Assembly: GCA_003229935.1 (NCBI GenBank)
Contig: QIGD01000106.1
Coordinates: forward strand, 1-5,006
DNA: 5,006 nucleotides
From: Methanobacteriota archaeon
Lineage (GTDB): Archaea; Hydrothermarchaeota; Hydrothermarchaeia; Hydrothermarchaeales; BMS3B
Direction: 5' to 3'
Shown: positions 1 through 4,940 of the stretch, piece by piece
Layout of the letters: each line of letters starts with the position of its first letter
How positions within the stretch are numbered: the stretch's first letter is position 1
Program-made: the position numbers and the translations under genes
The notes under the pieces: generated by a model
What the model saw: the letters and a program-made list of their open reading frames with translations, nothing else
What the model was told of the DNA's origin: nothing
The model's database searches: none

Positions 1-111
1 GACAGGACCTACGAGTCCCTGTCGTAAACATGCAAATCAAACCTATACCTGATAGTGCTAGAATCAGTGAGCAGGCTGAAACGCCTGTTGGGTTAGATAG
101 GATAAAAAATC

Positions 112-130
112 ATTATTATAATTTTAAAAT
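112..130 (+). promoter_or_regulatory. AT-rich candidate promoter for the isc operon
   Basis: A run of A/T only, containing TTATAATTTTAAAA, lies about 60-75 bases before the desulfurase ATG. A TATA box here would start transcription near 145-150. It lies inside the repeat copy, so the operon may be using a promoter supplied by the mobile-element end. There is no clear BRE and the repeat itself is AT-rich, so this is weak. Confidence 0.25.
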
Positions 131-137
131 GGAGGTA

Positions 138-179
138 GGGCAATTCCTCCCACATCTAAAGAGGTGGGTTTACTTGCCC
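138..179 (+). repeat. Terminal hairpin of repeat copy 1
   Basis: The outer arms GGGCAA (138-143) and TTGCCC (174-179) pair perfectly. The inner arms CCCACATCT (149-157) and AGAGGTGGG (160-168) pair with one A-G mismatch around a 2-base loop. The same outer GGCAA/TTGCC arms and an imperfect inner stem recur at 4821-4861 with different inner bases. Conservation of structure more than sequence is as expected for single-strand hairpins recognised by IS200/IS605 TnpA. Confidence 0.6.
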
Positions 180-187
180 AGAGGATC

Positions 188-1396
188 ATGAAAAGAGTTT
201 ATCTTGATTATGCTTCTACAACACCCACTGATGAGAGAGTTGTTGAAGCTATGAAACCCTACTTTTCAGAGAAATTTGGCAATCCAACCAGTTTCTACTC
301 CTTTGCGCAGGAGGCAAAAGAGGCTGTGGATAAAGCAAGGACTGAGGTGGCAGGACTTATAAATGCAAAACCAGATGAAATTATATTTACATCCTCAGGC
401 ACCGAAGCCTGTAATCTTGCTGTCAAAGGTACTGCATTCAGAAATAAGAATAAGGGAAAGCATATAATAGCATCTAGTGTTGAGCATTTTGCAGTTCTTG
501 AATCCCTGAAGTGGCTCGAAAAACATGGCTTTGAAATTACCTATCTTCCCTGTGATAAGTCTGGAATAGTAAAACCAGAAGCTATTGAGGAAAGCATCAG
601 AGATGATACAATTTTAATCTCGGTTATGCATGCAAACAATGAAATAGGTACTCTTGAGCCTATTAAGGAGATGGCTGAGATTGCTGAAGAAAAAGATATA
701 ACCTTTTTCAGCGATGCGTGTATAAGTAATGGTCTTGTGGATATAGATGTCGAAGAGCTTGGAGTTGATTTACTTGCATTGAGTGCACACAAGATGTATG
801 GTCCCAAGGGAATAGGTGCTCTCTTTATTGCCAAAGGCACTGGAATAGAACCTTTAATCCATGGAGGAGGGCAGGAGAGAAGACTCCGTTCTGGAACTGA
901 GAACGTTCCCAGTATTGTAGGCTTTGGAAAAGCTGCAGATATAGCTAAAAAAGAGATGAAGAGCTATGTGCTCGGTATGGAAATACTTAGAAATTATCTT
1001 ATCGAGAAGGTTCTTAGGATTGAAAGTACAAAACTCAACGGACACCCTGAAAAACGCCTGCCAAATAATGCTAATTTTAACTTTGCCTTCATAGAGGGCG
1101 AGGGACTGATTCTAGAGCTGGATTTCAGCGGCATAAGCGCCTCAACAGGAAGTGCATGTTCATCTCCAACTCTTGAACCCAGTCATGTTCTAACTTCAAT
1201 AGGTTTGCCCCATGAAGAAGTTCATGGAAGTCTAAGGATAACCCTCGGAAGGGAAACAAAAAAGGAAGAAATTGATTATCTTATTGATAATCTTCCTGGA
1301 ACTGTTGAGAGGCTGAGAAGAATCTCACCTTTTAAGGGTGGTTTCGATGATTATGTAAAGGGAACTGAATGGAAAGGAGGACATAAACATGTATAG
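188..1396 (+). CDS. iscS: Cysteine desulfurase (IscS/NifS, group I)
   Basis: This PLP enzyme takes sulfur from L-cysteine as an enzyme-bound persulfide and passes it to Fe-S scaffolds. At 402 residues it has the usual IscS length. The N-terminus MKRVYLDYASTTPTD is typical of the family. His100 in SSVEHF stacks on PLP, Asp176 is in SDAC, Lys202 in SAHKMYGPKG forms the Schiff base, and HGGGQERRLRSGTENV is standard. Cys324 in TGSACSS is the persulfide carrier in the long group I loop. The Gln normally three residues after the PLP Asp is Ile179, which is unusual. I chose ATG 188 because a GTG at 164 would add eight residues encoded by the repeat hairpin. A GAGG at 181-184 sits close to this ATG. 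The stop overlaps iscU by 8 bases, so the pair is probably translationally coupled. Confidence 0.95.
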   Translation: MKRVYLDYASTTPTDERVVEAMKPYFSEKFGNPTSFYSFAQEAKEAVDKARTEVAGLINAKPDEIIFTSSGTEACNLAVKGTAFRNKNKGKHIIASSVEHFAVLESLKWLEKHGFEITYLPCDKSGIVKPEAIEESIRDDTILISVMHANNEIGTLEPIKEMAEIAEEKDITFFSDACISNGLVDIDVEELGVDLLALSAHKMYGPKGIGALFIAKGTGIEPLIHGGGQERRLRSGTENVPSIVGFGKAADIAKKEMKSYVLGMEILRNYLIEKVLRIESTKLNGHPEKRLPNNANFNFAFIEGEGLILELDFSGISASTGSACSSPTLEPSHVLTSIGLPHEEVHGSLRITLGRETKKEEIDYLIDNLPGTVERLRRISPFKGGFDDYVKGTEWKGGHKHV

Positions 1397-1784
1397 CGAG
1401 ATTTTATTAGACCACTTCAGAAACCCCAGAAATATGGGGAGAATGGAAGATGCCGATGGTGTTGGAAAAGTTGGGAATCCTGCCTGTGGCGATGTCATGT
1501 ACGTCTATATAAAGGTTGGTAAAAATGAAAAGGGCAAGGAGTATATAAAGGATATAAGCTTCGAAACCTTCGGATGTGCAGCAGCAATAGGTACCAGCAG
1601 TATGGTGACAGAGCTTGCCAAGGGAAAGAATTTTGAGGAAGCTGAAAATATTTCTAAAAGTGAGGTTGCTGATGCGGTGGGAGGCTTGCCAAGGAGGAAA
1701 ATGCATTGTTCTCTTTTAGCGAGTGATGGATTGAAGGCAGCAATAGAAGATTACAGAAAAAAACAGACAGAAAAGGGGGAATAA
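1389..1784 (+). CDS. iscU: Fe-S cluster assembly scaffold IscU
   Basis: IscU receives persulfide sulfur from IscS and iron, builds a [2Fe-2S] cluster and hands it on. The 131-residue protein has the full family layout: MYSEILLDHFRNPRN at the N-terminus, Cys33 and Asp35 in NPACGD, Cys63 in FGCAAAIGTSS, and Cys107 in KMHCSLLA. These are the three cluster cysteines and the conserved Asp. The LPPVK loop that bacterial IscU uses to bind HscA reads LPRRK (100-104). No HscA/HscB, ferredoxin or IscA gene is in the window. GGAGG at 1376-1380 lies 8 bases before the ATG, inside the end of iscS. Directly following iscS fits a desulfurase-scaffold pair. Confidence 0.95.
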   Translation: MYSEILLDHFRNPRNMGRMEDADGVGKVGNPACGDVMYVYIKVGKNEKGKEYIKDISFETFGCAAAIGTSSMVTELAKGKNFEEAENISKSEVADAVGGLPRRKMHCSLLASDGLKAAIEDYRKKQTEKGE

Positions 1785-1787
1785 ACT

Positions 1788-2159
1788 ATGAGAGGTGAGG
1801 AAGTTGCAAAACTTCTCAGAGAAAGGAAATATGAAGGAGCTATAGAAGAGCCAAGTGCTATGGGAACAGAAGAACATCCTCTGTGCAACGACAAGGTGAG
1901 TTTTTATATTACAGTGGAAGAAGGGCACATCAAAGAGATAAAGTATGAAGCTTATCAGTGTGCATCAACTATAGCAGGAAGTGAACTCACAGCTTCTATG
2001 GCTAAAGGAAAAACTCTCGAAGATGCCGAAACTATCAGTCTAAAAGACCTAGAAGACAAAGTTGGAAAGATTGGAAATACAAACAGATGCTGCAAGGAAG
2101 TGGCAATCTGGGCACTGAAGAAGGCAATATCCAGCTATAAGGGTAAGGCTGAGATATAA
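1788..2159 (+). CDS. Diverged IscU-like scaffold (second NifU_N/IscU paralogue)
   Basis: The 123-residue protein keeps the IscU fold signature but is clearly not a duplicate of its neighbour. Cys33 and Asp35 lie in HPLCND, Cys58 in YQCASTIAGSELTASMAKGK, and Cys101-Cys102 in NTNRCCKEVAI. All three cluster cysteines and the Asp are therefore in place, with an extra adjacent Cys. The N-terminal MYSE...DHF...NPRN segment is replaced by a charged helix-like stretch (MRGEEVAKLLRERKYEGAIE). There is no LPPVK-type loop; GKIGNTN stands in its place. GGGGG at 1775-1779 precedes the ATG and only 3 bases separate it from iscU. It could be a scaffold or carrier dedicated to one client, perhaps the NadA-like protein encoded next, or a sulfur carrier. 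That role is inference. Confidence 0.85.
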   Translation: MRGEEVAKLLRERKYEGAIEEPSAMGTEEHPLCNDKVSFYITVEEGHIKEIKYEAYQCASTIAGSELTASMAKGKTLEDAETISLKDLEDKVGKIGNTNRCCKEVAIWALKKAISSYKGKAEI

Positions 2160-3038
2160 ATGAGTAGAATTCTTAGGAAAATCTCAGAGCTGAAGAAGAA
2201 GAGAAAAGCTATAGTAATAGCTCATTACTTTCAGAACGATGAGGTTCAGGACGCCAGTGATTTTGTGGGAGGTAAGCTGGAGTGTGCGCTGTTTGCAGGG
2301 AAAAGCAAAGCTGAGGTTATTGTTGTAGCTGGCGTTGGCTTTATGGCAGAGCTTGTTAAACTTCTTGCTCCTGATAAAGTTGTTCTCCACCCCAGAGAAG
2401 ATGCTCTCTGCCCTATGGTAGCAATGGTCGAAGCCGAGCAGATAGAAGAGATAAGAGATAACACTCTTGTCATTGGATATATAAAATCAAAGCCAAAACA
2501 GATGGCTCTCTGCCATGCTGTGGCAGATTTAGACAGACTTGAAAAACTGCTTGAAGATAAATGTGTTTTCCTTCCTGATAGGTATGTTGGAGACTATTTT
2601 TCGAAGAAACTTGGAAAGAAATTTATGCTTGCAGAAGGCTACTGCCCACCACACACCAGAATTCTTGCAGGTGAAGTTAAAAAACTCAAGGAGGAGCATG
2701 CAAAAGCTGATATTCTTGCCCACCCCCAGTGCAGAGGTGATGTTCTGGAGCTGGCTGACTTTATTTCCAATACCACAGGTATGGTTGATTTTGTAAGCCA
2801 CTCTGCCGGGAGCGAATTTATTGTGTGCACTGAAATAGGTTTAAAGCACAGTCTGGAGAAGGAGTTCCCTGAAAAGAGCTTTTACTTTCCAAGTGAATTT
2901 GCACTTTGCAGGAATCACAAGAGCATTGACCTTGGTGATATATACCTGTCTATGAAGGAGATGGAGAAAAAAGTTGAAATACCAGAAGATATAGCTGAGA
3001 AAGCCAGACAGGCCCTTCATGCTGGCGGAATAATCTAA
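2160..3038 (+). CDS. nadA: NadA-family [4Fe-4S] protein (quinolinate synthase-like, altered active site)
   Basis: NadA condenses iminoaspartate with dihydroxyacetone phosphate to quinolinate for NAD synthesis, using a [4Fe-4S] cluster. The 292-residue protein has the three-domain NadA layout: AHYFQNDEVQDASDFVG (21-37), GVGFMAELVKLLAPDK (58-73), LCPM with Cys84, GYCPPH with Cys162, AHPQC (187-191), and ALCRNHKSID with Cys250. The three cysteines match the cluster ligands. Against Thermotoga maritima NadA, recalled from memory, H19, Y107 and H193 are kept. By contrast Y21 is Phe24, S36 is Lys39, N109 is Lys109, the TS-x-NA segment is gone, E195 is Gln190 and S209 is Asn204. It may therefore be a NadA relative with another substrate. 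The ATG follows the previous stop with no gap, so it is coupled to the scaffolds. No nadB or nadC is present. Confidence 0.85.
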   Translation: MSRILRKISELKKKRKAIVIAHYFQNDEVQDASDFVGGKLECALFAGKSKAEVIVVAGVGFMAELVKLLAPDKVVLHPREDALCPMVAMVEAEQIEEIRDNTLVIGYIKSKPKQMALCHAVADLDRLEKLLEDKCVFLPDRYVGDYFSKKLGKKFMLAEGYCPPHTRILAGEVKKLKEEHAKADILAHPQCRGDVLELADFISNTTGMVDFVSHSAGSEFIVCTEIGLKHSLEKEFPEKSFYFPSEFALCRNHKSIDLGDIYLSMKEMEKKVEIPEDIAEKARQALHAGGII

Positions 3039-3048
3039 TAGCCATCAT

Positions 3049-3060
3049 AATCTTTTTATT
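3049..3060 (+). terminator. T-rich end of the isc-nadA operon; alternatively TATA box of the tetR gene
   Basis: After the double stop TAA-TAG (3036-3041) there is a T tract, ATCTTTTTATT, without a stem-loop. Archaeal transcripts often end at such U-rich stretches. The same bases could serve as a weak TATA element for the TetR gene, with a start near 3083 and a leader of about 48 bases. Sequence alone does not separate the two readings. Confidence 0.35.
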
Positions 3061-3130
3061 CCTAATTGTCTGAACAGTTATAAGAAGTCACATTCTGTGT
3101 TAATAACAGATAAGGTAAATGAGGTCTCAG

Positions 3131-3697
3131 ATGGATACAGAAACAAAAAGTAAAATAATTGAAACCGCCCGGAAACTTTTCACCAGAAAGGGGTATTTTA
3201 ACACCTCCATTCGAGACATCTCGCGGGAGGCTGGACTGAGCATAGGGGCAATATATCACTATTTTAACGGAAAAGAAGATATTGCAGAGTACCTCTATAA
3301 CGATACTTTACAGTTTCTCATGAGAAACCTGAAAGAGGCACTTGTCGATGAAAAATATGCTAAAGAGGAATTCATGAGAATCATTGAAGTATTTTACAGG
3401 CTTACCGATGAGTTTCCAGATATTATGGAATACGCCCTGTATGTAAAGCACAGAGAAATCATGAGAGACAACCGCACTATATGTTCCTCTGAACCTTTCG
3501 AATACATTATGAAAATAGTATCGGATGCTATTGTAAAGGAAGAAATAAGGGATATGGACCCACTGTTAGCAACCGCAACTTTAATGGGACTTCCAATCAG
3601 GCTTATAACCCTAAAGCTGGACGGTGTTATTCAGGATAGTCTTTTTAATTATGTCGATGAAACTTTTGATTCCTGCTGGAGGGCGCTAAGAAGATAG
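3131..3697 (+). CDS. TetR/AcrR-family transcriptional regulator
   Basis: This is a 188-residue dimeric repressor of typical TetR size. The N-terminal DNA-binding domain covers about residues 8-50: KIIETARKLFTRKGYFNTS, then the helix-turn-helix IRDISREAGLSIGAIYHYF, then NGKEDI. The remaining helices form a ligand pocket whose effector cannot be read from sequence. Only two cysteines occur (Cys118, Cys182); thiol or persulfide sensing is possible but unsupported. I prefer ATG 3131 because TGAGGT (3120-3125) sits 5 bases ahead. The upstream ATG 3119 would add four residues (MRSQ) and has its AAGGT only 2 bases away. The gene lies 77 bases before the dsrE-like gene on the same strand. The perfect palindrome at 3741-3760 in that gap is its probable binding site. 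No second copy is visible before its own gene, so autoregulation is not evident. Confidence 0.93.
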   Translation: MDTETKSKIIETARKLFTRKGYFNTSIRDISREAGLSIGAIYHYFNGKEDIAEYLYNDTLQFLMRNLKEALVDEKYAKEEFMRIIEVFYRLTDEFPDIMEYALYVKHREIMRDNRTICSSEPFEYIMKIVSDAIVKEEIRDMDPLLATATLMGLPIRLITLKLDGVIQDSLFNYVDETFDSCWRALRR

Positions 3698-3698
3698 T

Positions 3699-3712
3699 TT
3701 CAAGTTTCTTTT
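3699..3712 (+). terminator. Possible T-rich terminator after the TetR gene
   Basis: TTTCTTTT at 3705-3712 follows the TetR stop codon (3695-3697) and precedes the next promoter. It has no stem-loop. It would separate the regulator's transcript from the dsrE-tusA transcript, but this is only compositional evidence. Confidence 0.25.
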
Positions 3713-3718
3713 AACAGG

Positions 3719-3730
3719 TTATTTAAATAT
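3719..3730 (+). promoter_or_regulatory. Archaeal TATA box of the dsrE-tusA operon
   Basis: TTATTTAAATAT contains the archaeal TATA core TTTAAATA (3722-3729). Archaeal transcription usually starts about 25 bases past the box centre, so near 3750. That leaves a leader of about 25 bases containing the GGTGGTGA ribosome site (3763-3770), 4 bases before ATG 3775. The predicted start falls in the middle of the palindrome, as expected for a repressor-controlled promoter. No convincing BRE precedes it. Confidence 0.65.
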
Positions 3731-3740
3731 TACAATCGTG

Positions 3741-3760
3741 TAGAACGAATGTTCGTTCTA
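3741..3760 (+). promoter_or_regulatory. Perfect palindromic operator, probable TetR-family binding site
   Basis: Half-sites TAGAACGAA and TTCGTTCTA are exact reverse complements around a 2-base TG spacer, giving a 20-base perfect palindrome. Its AACGAA/TTCGTT core resembles operators of many TetR-family repressors. It lies 11 bases past the TATA core, over the expected transcription start, and 14 bases before the dsrE-like start codon. Bound protein would block preinitiation complex assembly or RNA polymerase. The adjacent TetR gene is the obvious candidate binder, by inference. Confidence 0.8.
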
Positions 3761-3774
3761 TAGGTGGTGAAGAT

Positions 3775-4191
3775 ATGAGTAAACTAGCAATAATTGTAAG
3801 AGAAGATGCATACGATAGAATTTTGACACCTCTGAGTTTTGCCTACCTCGGGGTTGCCTCTGACATGGAGGTTGATATGCTATTCGTAAACTGGGCAGCA
3901 AGGGTATTGACTAAAGGCGGTGCTGAGAATTTGAAGGTTTCAAAGGAACATGAAGGCAGCGATGAGATGGTAAAAGCCAAGGTGGCCGAGGCTGGACTTC
4001 CCACAGATATCTATGAAATTATCAAGGCACTAAAGGCTACAGGAAAGGTAAGGATGTATGTGTGCAGTCTTGCTGCATCGATTTTTGGCGTTACAAAGGA
4101 GAACCTTGTACCAGAGGCAGAAGATATAGTCGGAGCAACATGGTTCCTCTTGGAAAAGGCTGAAAAGGCGGACACAGTCCTAACATTATAA
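3775..4191 (+). CDS. DsrE2-like sulfurtransferase (DsrE/DsrF/DsrH superfamily)
   Basis: This is a small cytoplasmic protein of 138 residues from the DsrE superfamily, whose members carry sulfane sulfur on a conserved Cys and exchange it with TusA. The N-terminal strand KLAIIV and the segment LTPLSFAYLGVASDMEVDMLFVNWAARVL (17-45) match the start of the DsrE2 type. Cys97 in KVRMYVCSLAASIFGV sits at the conserved sulfur-carrying position, followed by the usual EDIVGATWFLLEKAEKADTVL tail. Cys97 is the only cysteine, so transfer would need a partner thiol, fitting the tusA gene 11 bases downstream. Members of this superfamily paired with TusA act in dissimilatory sulfur oxidation or thiosulfate transfer in some archaea and bacteria. 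Here no rhodanese, Hdr or Dsr genes are in view. Expression is probably controlled by the TATA box and operator just upstream. Confidence 0.85.
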   Translation: MSKLAIIVREDAYDRILTPLSFAYLGVASDMEVDMLFVNWAARVLTKGGAENLKVSKEHEGSDEMVKAKVAEAGLPTDIYEIIKALKATGKVRMYVCSLAASIFGVTKENLVPEAEDIVGATWFLLEKAEKADTVLTL

Positions 4192-4202
4192 TGGTGATAT
4201 AG

Positions 4203-4436
4203 TTGGTAGGAGCTGATGAGGTACTGGATGTTTCTGGCATGTGTTGCCCCATGCCAATTGTTAAAGTCAAGCAAGCATTATCAAAAATGGAAGCAGGAAA
4301 AATCCTAAAGGTTATAGCAACTGACCTGGGCACAAAAACAGATATTCCAGCATGGGTTAAGCATAATGGAGATGAACTCTTAGATATGAGTGAAGAGAGC
4401 GGTAAGTTTATTTATCTGATTAAAACAAGAGGGTAA
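4203..4436 (+). CDS. tusA: Sulfur carrier protein TusA
   Basis: TusA is a small sulfur carrier that accepts persulfide from cysteine desulfurase, rhodanese or DsrE proteins and passes it on, for tRNA thiolation, molybdopterin cofactor work or sulfur oxidation. The 77-residue protein has the SirA/TusA layout: LDVSGMCCPMPIVKVKQAL holds the CPxP motif with Cys15, then LKVIATDLGTKTDIPAWVKHNGDELL, then the C-terminal strand KFIYLIKTR. Cys14 next to the active Cys is an extra. An in-frame TAG at 4200-4202 rules out any earlier start, and the only start before the CPxP motif is TTG 4203, with GGTGAT at 4193-4198. It follows the dsrE-like stop by 11 bases, so they form one operon. A diverged second copy of its last ~20 codons lies at 4869-4940. 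Confidence 0.92.
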   Translation: MVGADEVLDVSGMCCPMPIVKVKQALSKMEAGKILKVIATDLGTKTDIPAWVKHNGDELLDMSEESGKFIYLIKTRG

Positions 4437-4447
4437 ATCTCAATCGT

Positions 4448-4465
4448 CACCCATGAAAATGGGTG
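4448..4465 (+). repeat. Left-end hairpin of the element
   Basis: CACCCAT and ATGGGTG form a perfect 7-bp stem around a GAAA tetraloop, followed by GCTTG. It starts 12 bases after the tusA stop. It may be the left-end structure of an IS200/IS605-like element. It could also end or stabilise the dsrE-tusA transcript, though no T tract follows directly. Confidence 0.6.
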
Positions 4466-4673
4466 GCTTGTATCGTTAAAGACAGAGATAACATGTTGAT
4501 TAGAAGGCATTAAAAGATGCAGAAGTTATTGGTAGAGTTTCAGAACACATCAAGGGATGCTCTTAAAGTTCCCTGCTCTGTAAGTGGAGCATTAAACAGA
4601 GAGGAAACTCTTACCGTGCTTCGCACAGCACTGGTCAATAACATCTCCAAAGAGCTACACTCTGGCAAAAGTG

Positions 4674-4865
4674 GACAGGACTTGAGAGTCCCTATCATAA
4701 ACATGCAACCCCAACTGATACCCGATAGTGCTAAGAATAATGAGCAGGTTGAAATACCTGCTGGTTTGGATTGGATTAAGATTCTTTTTCTTTTATACAA
4801 TTTTAAAAAAGGTGAAACATGGCAATTCTACCTACCCCTGAAGGAGGTGGATATCCTTGCCCAGA
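4674..4865 (+). repeat. IS200/IS605-like right end, copy 2
   Basis: This is the direct-orientation partner of 1-182, offset by 4673 bases over the ungapped part. It keeps GATAGTGCTA, TGAGCAGG and the CTTGCCCAGA end. Its AT-rich run is about 10 bases longer. The two copies bracket the iscS-iscU-nadA and tetR-dsrE-tusA genes. Confidence 0.65.
4821..4861 (+). repeat. Terminal hairpin of repeat copy 2
   Basis: GGCAA (4821-4825) pairs with TTGCC (4857-4861). Inside, 4832-4839 pairs with 4842-4850 through eight pairs, one of them T-G, with A4845 bulged and a 2-base loop. The bulged stem and outer arms match the plan of 138-179 despite sequence change. Confidence 0.55.
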
Positions 4866-4868
4866 TTT

Positions 4869-4940
4869 GATGAGCTCTTATATTTGAGTGAAGAGGGCAA
4901 TAAGTTTATTTATCAGATTAAGACAAGAGTGTATCTATGA
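4869..4940 (+). pseudogene. tusA C-terminal remnant (second tusA tail)
   Basis: Aligned with 4371-4434 of intact tusA, about 55 of 64 bases match without gaps. It reads DELLYLSEEGNKFIYQIKTR, against DELLDMSEESGKFIYLIKTR in the intact gene, then runs VYL to a TGA. The CPxP N-terminal half is absent; the transposon-like element stands in its place. Most differences change residues but keep a plausible TusA tail (EEGNKF), so it looks like a former paralogue, not a fresh duplication. Its TGA overlaps the next gene's ATG as ATGA, suggesting it once was translationally coupled to the DsbA-like gene. Confidence 0.7.

Larger units (their letters stand above)
1..182 (+). repeat. IS200/IS605-like right end, copy 1 (partial, continues left)
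   Basis: This stretch aligns with 4674-4865. The first 104 bases align without gaps at about 77% identity by eye count, then an AT-rich segment of differing length follows, then a shared hairpin ending in CTTGCCCAGA. The layout resembles the right end of IS200/IS605 (TnpB-type) elements: a decayed coding tail, an AT-rich run, then a bulged hairpin. The family call is inference from this architecture, because no transposase domain is visible. The copy is cut by the window edge, so its left end is unseen. It directly abuts the cysteine desulfurase gene. Confidence 0.6.
3..191 (+). pseudogene. Open frame in repeat copy 1, possibly a decayed transposon ORF tail
   Basis: An open frame entering from the left reads QDLRVPVVNMQ... 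and shares most of its first 35 residues with the frame at 4680-4783. Several differences between the copies are synonymous even at first codon positions (CTA/TTG for Leu, CGA/AGA for Arg). This suggests the ancestor was translated. Past about residue 35 the similarity drops, and the frame runs through the terminal hairpin to a TGA that overlaps the next gene's start as ATGA. The hairpin part is probably not coding. I do not recognise the protein; the tail of a TnpB-like protein is one possibility, not shown. Confidence 0.3.
4441..4865 (+). mobile_element. Small or decayed IS200/IS605-like element
   Basis: A segment of about 425 bases has a perfect hairpin near its left end (4448-4465) and a bulged hairpin at its right end (4821-4861). 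The right-end part repeats at 1-182. Subterminal hairpins without terminal inverted repeats are typical of IS200/IS605 elements and their non-autonomous derivatives. No TnpA or intact TnpB is present. A short start-like frame at 4493 (MLIRRH, then stop) could be a transposase-gene start left by internal deletion, which is speculative. Exact ends are uncertain: the left is placed just after a stretch shared with the tusA tail, the right where the two copies stop matching. Confidence 0.5.
4517..4870 (+). pseudogene. Unrecognised open frame inside the element, probably a transposon remnant
   Basis: A 117-codon frame begins MQKLLVEFQNTSRDAL and ends inside the terminal hairpin. I recognise no domain. 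Residues about 54-90 (QDLRVPIINMQ ... EQVEIPAGLDWI) match the frame at 3-104, with partly synonymous differences, so part of it descends from real coding sequence. No good ribosome site precedes the ATG. The last third crosses the AT-rich run and hairpin, which a functional protein would not be expected to encode. It is best read as the decayed tail of a transposon gene. A small passenger protein cannot be excluded. Confidence 0.35.

Noticed and set aside
164..187. GTG start giving an eight-residue longer cysteine desulfurase
   Set aside because: The extra codons lie in the repeat hairpin and are not family sequence; the homologous start is MKRVYLDYA at 188.
901..908. GAACGTTC palindrome resembling the operator core
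   Set aside because: It is inside conserved iscS codons (ENV), only 8 bases, and lacks the flanking TAGAACGAA half-site; probably chance.
541..1045. Minus-strand open frames opposite iscS and the other genes
   Set aside because: They are antisense shadows of conserved genes, with low-complexity Ser-rich translations and no motifs.
2539..2796. Alternative-frame ORF within the nadA-like gene
   Set aside because: It is a shadow of the real frame, with no family motifs and no ribosome site, overlapping well-supported NadA sequence.
3100..3114. Imperfect CTGT...ACAG-like dyad ahead of the TetR gene as an autoregulatory site
   Set aside because: Few positions pair and it does not match the 3741-3760 half-sites.
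3119..3130. Upstream ATG for the TetR gene
   Set aside because: Its AAGGT is only 2 bases away, whereas TGAGGT is well placed for ATG 3131 and the family N-terminus fits; the longer form cannot be fully excluded.
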